A stretch of 64,000 nucleotides of DNA from an uncultured Sphingomonadaceae bacterium (GTDB lineage: Bacteria; Pseudomonadota; Alphaproteobacteria; Sphingomonadales; Sphingomonadaceae): assembly GCA_947497085.1 (NCBI GenBank), contig CANMFE010000003.1, positions 262,001 to 326,000 on the forward strand, read 5' to 3'. The notes beneath the pieces were generated by a model. It saw nothing but the letters and a program-made list of their open reading frames with translations, did no database searches and was not told the DNA's origin. This document shows, one piece after another, positions 1-7,994 of the stretch. A program made the position numbers and the translations under genes. Numbering within the stretch: position 1 is the first letter of the stretch; each line of letters opens with the position of its first letter.

Positions 1-1896
1 TTCCTTGGTCGCATCGCCAAAGCCCATGCCTTCTTTCGCCATTTCGCTGGCCCCGGCATTGGTGGTCATAATGAGCACGACATTGCGGAAATCAACCGTC
101 TTGCCATGATGGTCGGTCAGCTTGCCATTATCCATCACCTGCAAGAGTATGTTAAACAGGTCAGGGTGCGCTTTTTCAATCTCGTCGAGCAGCAATACGC
201 AATGTGGCTGCTGATCGACCGCATCGGTCAGCAGGCCGCCCTGGTCATAACCGACATAGCCCGGAGGCGCGCCGATCAGCCGTGATACACTGTGCCGCTC
301 CATATATTCAGACATGTCAAAACGCTGGAGCGGAATGCCCATGATGCTGGCAAGCTGCCGTGCAACTTCGGTTTTGCCCACACCGGTCGGGCCGCTGAAA
401 AGGTAATTGCCAATCGGCTTGTCAGGGTCACGCAGGCCTGCCCGGCTCAGCTTGATCGCGCTGGAGAGTACGTCAATCGCCTGATCCTGCCCGAACACTA
501 CCTGTTTCAGGTCGCGTTTCAGGTGTTGTAGCACCGCACGATCATCCTTCGATACCGATTTGGGCGGAATCCGCGCCATTGTCGCAATCACTGCCTCGAT
601 TTCCTTGGCCGTAATCGTCTTGCGGCGGCGCGATTTGGGCACCAGCATCTGCATCGCACCGACTTCGTCAATCACATCAATTGCCTTGTCGGGCAATTTG
701 CGGTCATTGATATAACGCGCCGACAGCTCGACTGCCGTCTTGATCGCATCGGGGGTGTATTTCACTTTGTGATGGTCTTCAAACGCCGAACGCAGGCCGC
801 GCAGAATCTTGATTGTATCGTCAATTGTCGGTTCGTTGACATCGATTTTCTGGAACCGGCGCAGCAATGCGCGATCCTTTTCAAAATGATTGCGGAATTC
901 CTTGTACGTGGTCGATCCGATACAGCGGATTGTCCCGCCCGACAGCGCAGGCTTGAGCAGATTTGAGGCATCCATTGCCCCGCCGCTGGTCGCGCCTGCA
1001 CCAATCACAGTGTGGATTTCGTCAATGAACAGGATTGCATGCGGCAATTTTTCCAGTTCCGCCACCACCGCTTTCAACCGTTCTTCAAAATCGCCGCGAT
1101 AGCGTGTCCCGGCTAGAAGCGCTCCCATGTCGAGCGAGTAAATCACCGCTTCGTCCAGTACGTCAGGAACATCACCTTCGATAATCTTGCGTGCCAGTCC
1201 TTCGGCAATTGCGGTCTTGCCGACGCCGGGTTCGCCCACGTAAAGCGGATTATTCTTTGAACGGCGGCACAGGATCTGCACGGTGCGATCCACTTCGGGG
1301 CCACGCCCGATCAGCGGGTCAATCTTGCCCGCCTTGGCTTTATCGTTCAGGTTGACGGTATATTGGTCGAGTGCGCTTTCTTTCTTCTGTTTGCCCTCGC
1401 CTTTTTCATTTTGCGCTTCTTCCGCACCCTCTGGCGGTTTGGATTCGGATGGGTTACCGCCTTTGCCGATGCCATGGCTGATATAGCTGACAGCATCGAG
1501 TCGGCTCATATCCTGTTGCTGCAGGAAATAGACGGCATAGCTTTCACGTTCGGAAAACAATGCGACAAGCACATTGGCACCGGTCACAATATCCTTGCCC
1601 GACGACTGGACATGCAGGATCGCACGCTGCACCACGCGCTGAAAACCCGATGTCGGTGCAGGATCGGTCTGCTCCTCGACTTTGAGCGAATCCAGTTCAT
1701 TGTCGAGATAATGGGTGACAGTGCCCGTCAGTTCACCAAGGTCAGCGCCGCACGCTTTCATCACCTGCGCGGCATCATCATCGGTGATGAGCGCAAGCAG
1801 AAGGTGCTCAAGCGTGGCATATTCATGGGAACGATCGGCTGCATTGGTCAGCGCCTGATGCAGCGTTTTTTCCAGTGATTCCGCAAATGACGGCAT
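1..1896 (-). CDS. clpA: ClpA, ATP-binding subunit of Clp protease (3' end outside window)
   Basis: This is a Hsp100 unfoldase that feeds substrates to the ClpP peptidase in the cytoplasm. The 632 visible residues cover the N-terminal Clp_N repeats (about 1-140), a charged linker rich in Glu and Lys (about 145-175), the first AAA+ module with Walker [10 protein letters not shown] near residue 221 and Walker B LFIDEIH, and the start of the second AAA+ module with GPTGVGKTE and [10 protein letters not shown]. ClpA proteins are usually about 750-770 residues, so roughly 130 are missing beyond the left edge. The start is set by an ATG with a GGAG motif about 9 bases upstream. The adaptor gene clpS, often adjacent in alphaproteobacteria, is not immediately upstream; a DUF1192 gene is there instead. 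Confidence 0.97.
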   Translation of the reverse strand, partial: MPSFAESLEKTLHQALTNAADRSHEYATLEHLLLALITDDDAAQVMKACGADLGELTGTVTHYLDNELDSLKVEEQTDPAPTSGFQRVVQRAILHVQSSGKDIVTGANVLVALFSERESYAVYFLQQQDMSRLDAVSYISHGIGKGGNPSESKPPEGAEEAQNEKGEGKQKKESALDQYTVNLNDKAKAGKIDPLIGRGPEVDRTVQILCRRSKNNPLYVGEPGVGKTAIAEGLARKIIEGDVPDVLDEAVIYSLDMGALLAGTRYRGDFEERLKAVVAELEKLPHAILFIDEIHTVIGAGATSGGAMDASNLLKPALSGGTIRCIGSTTYKEFRNHFEKDRALLRRFQKIDVNEPTIDDTIKILRGLRSAFEDHHKVKYTPDAIKTAVELSARYINDRKLPDKAIDVIDEVGAMQMLVPKSRRRKTITAKEIEAVIATMARIPPKSVSKDDRAVLQHLKRDLKQVVFGQDQAIDVLSSAIKLSRAGLRDPDKPIGNYLFSGPTGVGKTEVARQLASIMGIPLQRFDMSEYMERHSVSRLIGAPPGYVGYDQGGLLTDAVDQQPHCVLLLDEIEKAHPDLFNILLQVMDNGKLTDHHGKTVDFRNVVLIMTTNAGASEMAKEGMGFGDATKE

Positions 1897-2076
1897 ATTC
1901 TTACATCTCCGCAGCGCCGCTTTGGACGCTGCCCTTCTTATGTACGTCCCGGAAAGAGCCGGGTCTCAATCAACTGCTTTTACCATGCGCCCCGCTCCCC
2001 TCACGCACTGGCAGTCTCATTCATATAGGAAGCTGCGCGGCGATGTGAATATGCGCAGTGCTGCCCCCTATGGCGT

Positions 2077-2277
2077 TCAGGACTTGCGAAACAGTGCATC
2101 GGCATTGGCACGATGTGCGCCCGCCGCCTGTTTACGGGCCTCCACACGCACGATTTCTGCCTTCAGCAACGCAATGCGCACATCCAGTTCTTCCTGCGAC
2201 AGCGGGTCCAGATCCTCTGCCGCCAGCATATGCGCCGCATCCATGGATTTGCGTGGTAAATCGTCATCCAAATCCAT
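2077..2277 (-). CDS. DUF1192 family small protein
   Basis: This 66-residue acidic, helical protein begins MDLDDDLPRK and carries the DUF1192 pattern LSQEELDVRIALLKAEI, a likely short coiled coil, ending in ADALFRKS. Function is unknown in the family. The start was placed at the ATG behind a purine-rich AAGGAAAGGAAC site rather than at an upstream in-frame ATG that would add 17 residues lacking family similarity. It precedes clpA on the same strand with a gap of about 180 bases in which I see no gene and no clear terminator. Confidence 0.8.
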   Translation of the reverse strand: MDLDDDLPRKSMDAAHMLAAEDLDPLSQEELDVRIALLKAEIVRVEARKQAAGAHRANADALFRKS

Positions 2278-2410
2278 GTCCCTGTTCCTTTCCTTCAAGC
2301 TCTGGCCGTTACGGATAATGTTGACCACAGGCCCCGCGCTGTCAATAAGGGGCGCCGATTTATGTGGAAACTATCTAAAAAGGGCGAAAAAGCCTTGTGC
2401 GGGGGGATAT

Positions 2411-3412
2411 ATGACACAGACAATTCCAGAGACGATGACGGCCATTGCCATTCGCCAGCCGGGCGGACCTGATGTGCTGGTGGCTGGTGAACATCCCGTA
2501 CCGCGGCCCGAGGCCGGTCAGGTACTTGTGAAAGTGGCCGCCGCAGGCATCAACCGTCCTGACGTGGTGCAGCGCATGGGGTTATACCCTGCGCCACCGG
2601 GCGCATCTCCGCTGCCTGGGCTTGAAATCGCGGGTGAAGTCGTTGGCGCAGGTTCCGATGCCGATGCGCATATGGTGGGCAAAAATATCTGCGCACTCGT
2701 CAATGGCGGCGGATATGCCGGATATTGCATTGCCCAGGCAAGTCATTGCCTGCCAGTTCCTGAAAACCTGCCACTCAGTGAGGCTGCGGCCCTTCCCGAA
2801 ACACTGTTTACCGTGTGGCACAACCTGTTTGAACGTGCCTATGCGTGCGACGGGGAAACCGTATTGGTCCACGGCGGCACCAGCGGTATCGGTACCATGG
2901 CGATCATGCTGGGCAAGCTGTTCGGCCTGACCATCATTGTCACCTGCGGGTCAGACGAGAAATGTGCGCAGGCACTTGGCCTGGGCGCAGCCCATGCAAT
3001 CAATTACAAAACCCACGATTTTGTCGAGGCGGCACAGAAAATCACCGATGGCAGGGGCGTACAGGTCGTGCTCGACATGGTTGCGGGCGATTATGTCCCG
3101 CGCAATCTCAACTGCCTGGCCGAGGATGGCCGCCATGTCACCATCGCCGTGCAGGGCGGATTGATGACACAGATAAACATGGCGCAGGTGATGAGCCGCC
3201 GCCTCACGCTCACCGGATCGACCCTGCGCCCGCGCAGCAACGCATTCAAGGGATTGCTGGCCGAGGAAATCCACCGCAATGTATGGGATTTTGTGGAACG
3301 CGGTGAACTGCGCCCCGTGATGGACAAGAGCTTCCCGCTTGCTGATGCGGCGGCGGCACACGCACATATGGAAAGCGGCAGCCATTTCGGAAAAATCGTG
3401 CTGAAAGTTTAA
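2411..3412 (+). CDS. Zinc-independent NAD(P)H quinone oxidoreductase (QOR/MDR family)
   Basis: This 333-residue member of the medium-chain dehydrogenase/reductase superfamily is probably an NAD(P)H-dependent quinone or enone reductase in the cytoplasm. The GroES-like N-terminal half shows KVAAAGINRPDVVQR, GLYPAPPGASPLPGLEIAGEV and a nucleotide-binding segment VLVHGGTSGIGTMAI near residues 155-169, followed by GRGVQVVLDMVAGDY. The cysteine set of zinc alcohol dehydrogenases is absent, which fits the QOR branch. The reading frame is open upstream to about 1922, but the ATG at 2411 follows a GGGGGG run and matches where the family begins. The natural substrate cannot be read from sequence. Confidence 0.9.
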   Translation: MTQTIPETMTAIAIRQPGGPDVLVAGEHPVPRPEAGQVLVKVAAAGINRPDVVQRMGLYPAPPGASPLPGLEIAGEVVGAGSDADAHMVGKNICALVNGGGYAGYCIAQASHCLPVPENLPLSEAAALPETLFTVWHNLFERAYACDGETVLVHGGTSGIGTMAIMLGKLFGLTIIVTCGSDEKCAQALGLGAAHAINYKTHDFVEAAQKITDGRGVQVVLDMVAGDYVPRNLNCLAEDGRHVTIAVQGGLMTQINMAQVMSRRLTLTGSTLRPRSNAFKGLLAEEIHRNVWDFVERGELRPVMDKSFPLADAAAAHAHMESGSHFGKIVLKV

Positions 3413-3494
3413 CTGGCACACCCCATGGTCAACGGCAATCCATTTGCCCACTTGCAGGCGCACCCGGTTTCGCCTACATGGAGTGCAATCATCA

Positions 3495-3525
3495 GGCCAT
3501 CCCGCGAGGGGTGGCCCTTATTTTA
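3495..3525 (+). terminator. Intrinsic terminator or attenuator just before trcR
   Basis: A 9-bp stem (GGCCATCCC at 3495-3503 with GGGGTGGCC at 3508-3516, one G-T pair) closes a GCGA tetraloop and is followed by CTTATTTTA. It lies 82 bases after the quinone oxidoreductase stop and only 12 bases before the trcR GTG, so it could end the upstream transcript or attenuate trcR. Confidence 0.6.
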
Positions 3526-3537
3526 TGGAGATTTGAC

Positions 3538-4299
3538 GTGGCCCAAGATGGTCGTACCCCTCTCATGCCGCATGCGACGGCTTCCTGGCTGGTGGACAAT
3601 ACCGGCCTGACGTTTGAACAGATTGCCGAATTCTGCGGCTTGCACATATTGGAAGTGCAGGCCATGGCCGATGATCTGGCCAGCACCAAATATACCGGCC
3701 GCGATCCCGTACGCGCGGGTGAACTGACCATGGATGAAATCGAAAAGGGTCAGAAAGACTCCGAATATTCGCTGGTCATGTCAAAAGGCCCCGAGCAGGT
3801 ACGCCGCACCAAGGGCCCGCGCTACACACCCGTGTCGAAGCGCCAGGACAAACCCGATGGCATTGCATGGCTACTGCGCAATCATCCGGAAATTTCCGAT
3901 GGCCAGATTGGCAAGCTGATAGGCACCACACGCAACACGATCAACGCGATCCGCGAACGCAGCCACTGGAATATCGCCAACATCCAGCCCAAGGACCCGG
4001 TGACTCTGGGCCTGTGTTCACAGCGCGAGCTTGACGCCATTGTCGCCAAGGCCGCGAAAAAAGCGGGTATCGAGGACGAAGTGCCTGAAGACACCAAGCT
4101 GGGCGGTGACCGTGAAGCGCTGATCGAGGAACTGCGCGCGGAGCGTGAAAAAGCCGCGCAGGAAGCCGAACTGGCCGCCCTGCAGGCGGAAAAGGAAGCT
4201 GCCGAAGAAGCCAAAGCGGCCCAGGAAGCAAACCTGTTCGGTGATGCTGATGGCGATGATGCGCCAGAGCAAACGGCAGTGACCGACGAGAGCGAATAA
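3538..4299 (+). CDS. trcR: TrcR-type cell-cycle transcriptional regulator (DUF1013)
   Basis: This is a 253-residue DUF1013 protein, a family restricted to alphaproteobacteria and annotated as cell-cycle transcriptional regulator TrcR. Recognisable family segments are TPLMPHATASWLVDNTGLT, FEQIAEFCGLHILEVQAMAD and the second helix-turn-helix-like stretch HPEISDGQIGKLIGTTRNT followed by IRERSHWN. The C-terminal 70 residues are an Ala/Glu/Lys-rich coiled coil. I chose the GTG at 3538 because GGAG sits 7 bases upstream and the family's TPLMP segment lies just inside. A strong terminator follows at 4322. Confidence 0.88.
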   Translation: MAQDGRTPLMPHATASWLVDNTGLTFEQIAEFCGLHILEVQAMADDLASTKYTGRDPVRAGELTMDEIEKGQKDSEYSLVMSKGPEQVRRTKGPRYTPVSKRQDKPDGIAWLLRNHPEISDGQIGKLIGTTRNTINAIRERSHWNIANIQPKDPVTLGLCSQRELDAIVAKAAKKAGIEDEVPEDTKLGGDREALIEELRAEREKAAQEAELAALQAEKEAAEEAKAAQEANLFGDADGDDAPEQTAVTDESE

Positions 4300-4321
4300 G
4301 CTTTTTCAGCGAATATATGCG

Positions 4322-4359
4322 GCGCCGCCCTGTATATGCAGGTGCGGCGCTTATTTTTT
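4322..4359 (+). terminator. Rho-independent terminator of trcR
   Basis: The arms GCGCCGC (4322-4328) and GCGGCGC (4344-4350) pair, with additional CCTG/CAGG pairing inside, followed by TTATTTTTT. It begins 22 bases after the trcR stop. Confidence 0.85.
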
Positions 4360-4374
4360 AATCGAACGATTAAA
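4357..4374. promoter_or_regulatory. Perfect inverted repeat upstream of the metallo-hydrolase, candidate operator
   Basis: TTTAATCG-AA-CGATTAAA is an 8-bp perfect dyad with a 2-base spacer, 40 bases before the hydrolase ATG. The size and symmetry fit a TetR-type dimeric repressor site. No TetR gene is present in the window, so the regulator is unknown. It partly overlaps the T-run of the preceding terminator. Confidence 0.5.
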
Positions 4375-4413
4375 TTGCTTCACCTTGGTGCAGCAATATT
4401 CTACGCTGTCATT

Positions 4414-5571
4414 ATGACATCAGACACAATGACATTAGGCACAAGCACCCAAACACCACCCGCGCACGATGCATCGCTGACCGATCTGGAATATCTGGAC
4501 CAGCACGGACTGGATGCAAAAGAGTTCAAGGGCCTGACTTACCCGATTGGCGACCATGCACCTGAATATGGCGAACTCTTTCCGCTCGCAGCAGGCATTG
4601 GCTGGACGCGGCTGCCCGTGCCTGGACTGCTCAACCACATAAATATCTGGCTACTGGATGATGAGGATGAAAAGGGCGAGGGTGTCGCGATTGTTGATAC
4701 AGGCCTGAACATGGGCGAAAGCCTGAAAGCCTGGGAAAAGCTGTTTACAGGCGATCTGGATGGCCGCCGCATCACCCGTGTTATTGTCACGCATTTCCAC
4801 CCTGACCATGTCGGCGCAGCCGGCTGGCTGTGCGAGAAACATGGCGTCCGGCTCTGGATGAACCGCACCGAATGGCTGATGGCCCGCATGCTGACTGCGG
4901 ATGTACGCGACGAACCGCCGCAAGAGGCGCTGGACCAGATGCGCTTTGCCGGATGGGATGCAGAGCGGGTCGAGAACCTGCGCAAGCGCGGCTGGGGCAA
5001 TTTTGCCAAGGCCGTTGCACCAATCCCCGTCAGTCATGTGCGGCTCGATGAAGGCGCAGTCATCCAGGTTGGCAAGCGCAACTGGCGTATCCTGACCGGC
5101 GGCGGACATACGCCCGAGCATGCCTGTCTGGTGGATGAGGAAAATGGCGTGATTATCGCAGGCGATCAGATATTGCCGCGTATCACCTCAAATGTATCGG
5201 TGATGACCAGCGAGCCCACAGCCGATCCACTGGGCGAATGGCTGGATAGCATTGCCAAATTCCGGGCTGTACTGGCCGAAGATGTGCTGGTGCTGCCGGC
5301 ACATGGCTACCCCTTTACCGGCGCGCACAACCGCCTTGATGCGCTCGCAGCAGGGCATCACGACCGGCTGGACGCGCTGGAAAAAGCCCTGGGCGAGAAG
5401 CCAATGCGCGCCGTGGACACATTCGCGCTGCTGTTTGCCCGCAAGATTGATGACAGCGTATATGGCCTGGCAACGGGCGAAGCGATGGCGCATCTCAGGC
5501 ACCTGGAACATACCGGCCGCGCACAGCTGGATGTAAAAGATGGCGTTGGCTGGTTCAGCAAGCCTTCCTAA
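4414..5571 (+). CDS. MBL-fold metallo-hydrolase (glyoxalase II-like)
   Basis: This 385-residue metallo-beta-lactamase-fold hydrolase is probably a zinc enzyme acting on a thioester or lactone. The metal motif HFHPDHVG is at residues 127-134, with later ligands in GGHTPEHACL, IAGDQILP and LPAHGYPF. Loop GLLNHINIWLL is typical of the glyoxalase II-like group. Starts at 4414 and 4429 are both possible; no strong ribosome site separates them. It is followed after 70 bases by an acyl-CoA ligase with its own operator-like dyad, suggesting an acyl-CoA related role (inference). Confidence 0.88.
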   Translation: MTSDTMTLGTSTQTPPAHDASLTDLEYLDQHGLDAKEFKGLTYPIGDHAPEYGELFPLAAGIGWTRLPVPGLLNHINIWLLDDEDEKGEGVAIVDTGLNMGESLKAWEKLFTGDLDGRRITRVIVTHFHPDHVGAAGWLCEKHGVRLWMNRTEWLMARMLTADVRDEPPQEALDQMRFAGWDAERVENLRKRGWGNFAKAVAPIPVSHVRLDEGAVIQVGKRNWRILTGGGHTPEHACLVDEENGVIIAGDQILPRITSNVSVMTSEPTADPLGEWLDSIAKFRAVLAEDVLVLPAHGYPFTGAHNRLDALAAGHHDRLDALEKALGEKPMRAVDTFALLFARKIDDSVYGLATGEAMAHLRHLEHTGRAQLDVKDGVGWFSKPS

Positions 5572-5594
5572 GCTCTTGCTCCGCGCGGGAAACC

Positions 5595-5614
5595 AATTTA
5601 CACCTTTGTAAATT
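5595..5614. promoter_or_regulatory. Perfect inverted repeat upstream of the acyl-CoA ligase, candidate operator
   Basis: AATTTACA-CCTT-TGTAAATT is an 8-bp perfect dyad with a 4-base spacer, 27 bases before the ligase ATG and 23 bases after the preceding stop. A third half-site-like TTTGTACA follows at once. It differs from the dyad at 4357, so the two genes may answer to different regulators. Confidence 0.5.
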
Positions 5615-5641
5615 GAAATTTGTACAGGCACCGCATCCAAC

Positions 5642-7312
5642 ATGACCGATAGCCCGATCTGGAATACCCATTACAACCATCCATGCACCTGGGATCAGTC
5701 ATTTGAACCCATGACTTTACCGGACATGTTTTTTGACAGTGCCCGCCGGCTGAATGGCATGCCGCTGCTCGATTTCATGGGCCGCAAATATAGCTATACC
5801 TCGGTCGCGGCGACTGCAGAGCAAGTGGCCAAAGGCCTGCAGGACATGGGTATTGCGCGCGGCACACGGGTCGGGCTGTTCCTGCCCAATGTTCCGCAAT
5901 ATGTCGCTGCCTATTATGGCGCGATGGCGGCCGGAGCCACGATCGTCAACTTCTCTCCACTCTATACGCCTGACGAACTGGCACATCAGGTCGAGGACAG
6001 CGGCACCACGATATTGATTACCCTGTCGGCCAAGGCGCTATTGCCTCGCGCACTGGAAGTGCTGGAAAACAGCTCGCTTGAGCGCGTCATTGTCGGCACC
6101 GTAGCCGAAGCTCTGCCCATGGGAAAATCCATCCTCTACCGCCTGTTCAAACGCAGCGAAGAAACCGCTATTCCCACCGATAGCCGCGTGTCATTATTTG
6201 CAGAACTGATTGATAATGACGGCGATTATGATGCAGCGGATATTGACCCCGTGGGTGACCCTGCGGTCCTGCAATATACGGGCGGAACAACCGGCACGCC
6301 AAAAGGTGCGATCCTGACCCACCAGAACCTTACCGCAAATGCACGGCAGGTGAATGCCATTGATCCGCATCATGAGACGGATGAGGACCGGATACTGGGC
6401 GTACTGCCATTCTTCCACGTATTCGCCAACACATGCGTGCTGAACCGCACAGTGCTGAATGGCGGGGAAATTGTCATGCTGCCGCGGTTTGACGCCGTGC
6501 AGGCGCTCAAAGCGATCAACCGTACCAAAGTCACTGCGCTTCCCGGCGTGCCGACCATGTATCAGGCGCTGCTCGACTGCCCAGAAATAGACAAAACCGA
6601 TTTCTCTTCGCTGCGTGTGTGCATATCGGGCGGTGCCCCGCTTTCGGGCGAGCTCAAGGCAAAATTTGAAGAGCGTACCGATGCGCGGCTGGTCGAAGGC
6701 TATGGCCTGACCGAAAGCAGTGGGGTTGTTTCGGTCAATCCCTATGAGGGGCTTAGCAAGACCGGTACCATCGGCCATCCACTACCAGGCACGGAGGTGC
6801 GCTTTGTAGACAAGGAAGATCCTTCAAAACAGGTGGCAAAAGGCGAGCCGGGAGAGCTCATATTCTCAGGACCGCAAGTCATGAAAGGCTATTGGAACCG
6901 GCCCGATGCCGATGAGGATGTGTTTCTGGGCAAATTCCTGCGCACCGGCGATGTCGCAGTGATTGATGAAGAAGGCTATGTGAAAATTGTCGACCGTATC
7001 AAGGACATGATATCGGTCGGCGGGTTCAAGGTATTCCCGAGCCAGATTGAGGAAGTTGCCGATCATCATGAACAGGTAAAAGAAGTGCTGGTCATCGGTG
7101 TGCCGGACAAATATCGCGGCGAAATGCCCAAGGCTTTCGTCACACTGGAAGAAGGCGCGGATGTGGACGGTGAGGCGCTTAAAAACTGGCTCAATGCGAA
7201 ACTTGGCAAGCATGAGCGTGTGGCAGGTGTTGTCGTGCGCGATGAACTGCCCAAGACAATGATCGGCAAGCTCGACCGCAAGGCGCTCAGGGCCGAAGAA
7301 AACGTGACCTGA
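5642..7312 (+). CDS. Long-chain fatty acid--CoA ligase (FadD-like, ANL superfamily)
   Basis: This 556-residue adenylate-forming enzyme would activate fatty acids to acyl-CoA by way of an acyl-AMP. The AMP-binding P-loop YTGGTTGTPKGA is near residue 212, the A5 motif VEGYGLTESSG, the A7/A8 region FLRTGDVAVIDEEGY and VDRIKDMISVGGFKVFP, and the C-terminal catalytic lysine segment LPKTMIGKLDRKALR are all present, so it should be active. Length fits FadD-type ligases. The chain-length preference cannot be read from sequence. A small membrane protein follows after 5 bases and is probably co-transcribed. Confidence 0.92.
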   Translation: MTDSPIWNTHYNHPCTWDQSFEPMTLPDMFFDSARRLNGMPLLDFMGRKYSYTSVAATAEQVAKGLQDMGIARGTRVGLFLPNVPQYVAAYYGAMAAGATIVNFSPLYTPDELAHQVEDSGTTILITLSAKALLPRALEVLENSSLERVIVGTVAEALPMGKSILYRLFKRSEETAIPTDSRVSLFAELIDNDGDYDAADIDPVGDPAVLQYTGGTTGTPKGAILTHQNLTANARQVNAIDPHHETDEDRILGVLPFFHVFANTCVLNRTVLNGGEIVMLPRFDAVQALKAINRTKVTALPGVPTMYQALLDCPEIDKTDFSSLRVCISGGAPLSGELKAKFEERTDARLVEGYGLTESSGVVSVNPYEGLSKTGTIGHPLPGTEVRFVDKEDPSKQVAKGEPGELIFSGPQVMKGYWNRPDADEDVFLGKFLRTGDVAVIDEEGYVKIVDRIKDMISVGGFKVFPSQIEEVADHHEQVKEVLVIGVPDKYRGEMPKAFVTLEEGADVDGEALKNWLNAKLGKHERVAGVVVRDELPKTMIGKLDRKALRAEENVT

Positions 7313-7317
7313 GACAA

Positions 7318-7602
7318 ATGGACCTGTTCATTCTTGTCATTATTTTCGGCGCGGCGACACAATTGTCTGAGCTGAAATCCGTTCATTTTGCCGGCATTGC
7401 TGCAATTGTGGCGCTCATGACATTGCTGGGCAGCGGCTATATGGCCGAAGCGATATGGGGAGGCTTCTCACCAAGCAGTACGGGTTTTGATATTGCCGGG
7501 CTGCTCAAAATATATGTGACGTTATTTGCGATATATGGCGGTGTATTCATTGCGGGATTTGGGCTTGGCCGCTTTCTGGAAGCGCGCCGGCGCGGCAGCT
7601 AA
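7318..7602 (+). CDS. Small membrane protein of unknown function
   Basis: This 94-residue protein is dominated by three hydrophobic stretches (about 1-16, 22-40 and 60-85) and ends in a basic RRRGS tail, so it should be an inner-membrane protein. I do not recognise a family. It starts 5 bases after the acyl-CoA ligase stop, which argues for co-transcription and perhaps a role in fatty-acid handling (inference only). Its stop overlaps the convergent thioesterase stop by four bases. Confidence 0.7.
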   Translation: MDLFILVIIFGAATQLSELKSVHFAGIAAIVALMTLLGSGYMAEAIWGGFSPSSTGFDIAGLLKIYVTLFAIYGGVFIAGFGLGRFLEARRRGS

Positions 7603-7994
7603 TCCGCCATAAACGGCGCGGCGATTTCCGGCGTTACCCGCACGGGCCGCTGCGTGGTGCGATCGATCATCGCCCACCAGGTCAATGCCTGCACCTTGAC
7701 CTTGCCATCATCGCCGACAAACTCCACCGAGCGCGCAAAACGCGCGCCCTTGGGCGCGCCGAGGATCCATGTGCGGCCCATCACGCTCTCACCCTCGGCA
7801 ATATTGCCTTTATAATCAATTTCATGCCGTATCACGACCCAGATATAGACATCGACATGCGCAGGGTCGGCCACCGCCTGCCAATGCGCGGTCGCCATAT
7901 CCTGGATCCACTGCACCCACACCGCATTGTTCACATGGCCGAGTTCATCGATATGCGCAGGCGTGGCGGTGAAGGTCTTTTCGAAACTGTTCAC
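7599..7994 (-). CDS. Acyl-CoA thioesterase (hotdog fold)
   Basis: This 131-residue hotdog-fold protein shows the 4-hydroxybenzoyl-CoA thioesterase pattern: DELGHVNNAVWVQWIQD near the N-terminus, then RHEIDYKGNIAEGE and WWAMIDRTTQRPVRVTPE. It probably hydrolyses short or aromatic acyl-CoA. The GTG start at 7994 overlaps the upstream protease stop as GTGA, a translational coupling arrangement, with a GGGGGAGGA tract just upstream. No in-frame ATG precedes the family N-terminus without running far into the protease gene. Confidence 0.85.
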   Translation of the reverse strand: MNSFEKTFTATPAHIDELGHVNNAVWVQWIQDMATAHWQAVADPAHVDVYIWVVIRHEIDYKGNIAEGESVMGRTWILGAPKGARFARSVEFVGDDGKVKVQALTWWAMIDRTTQRPVRVTPEIAAPFMAD

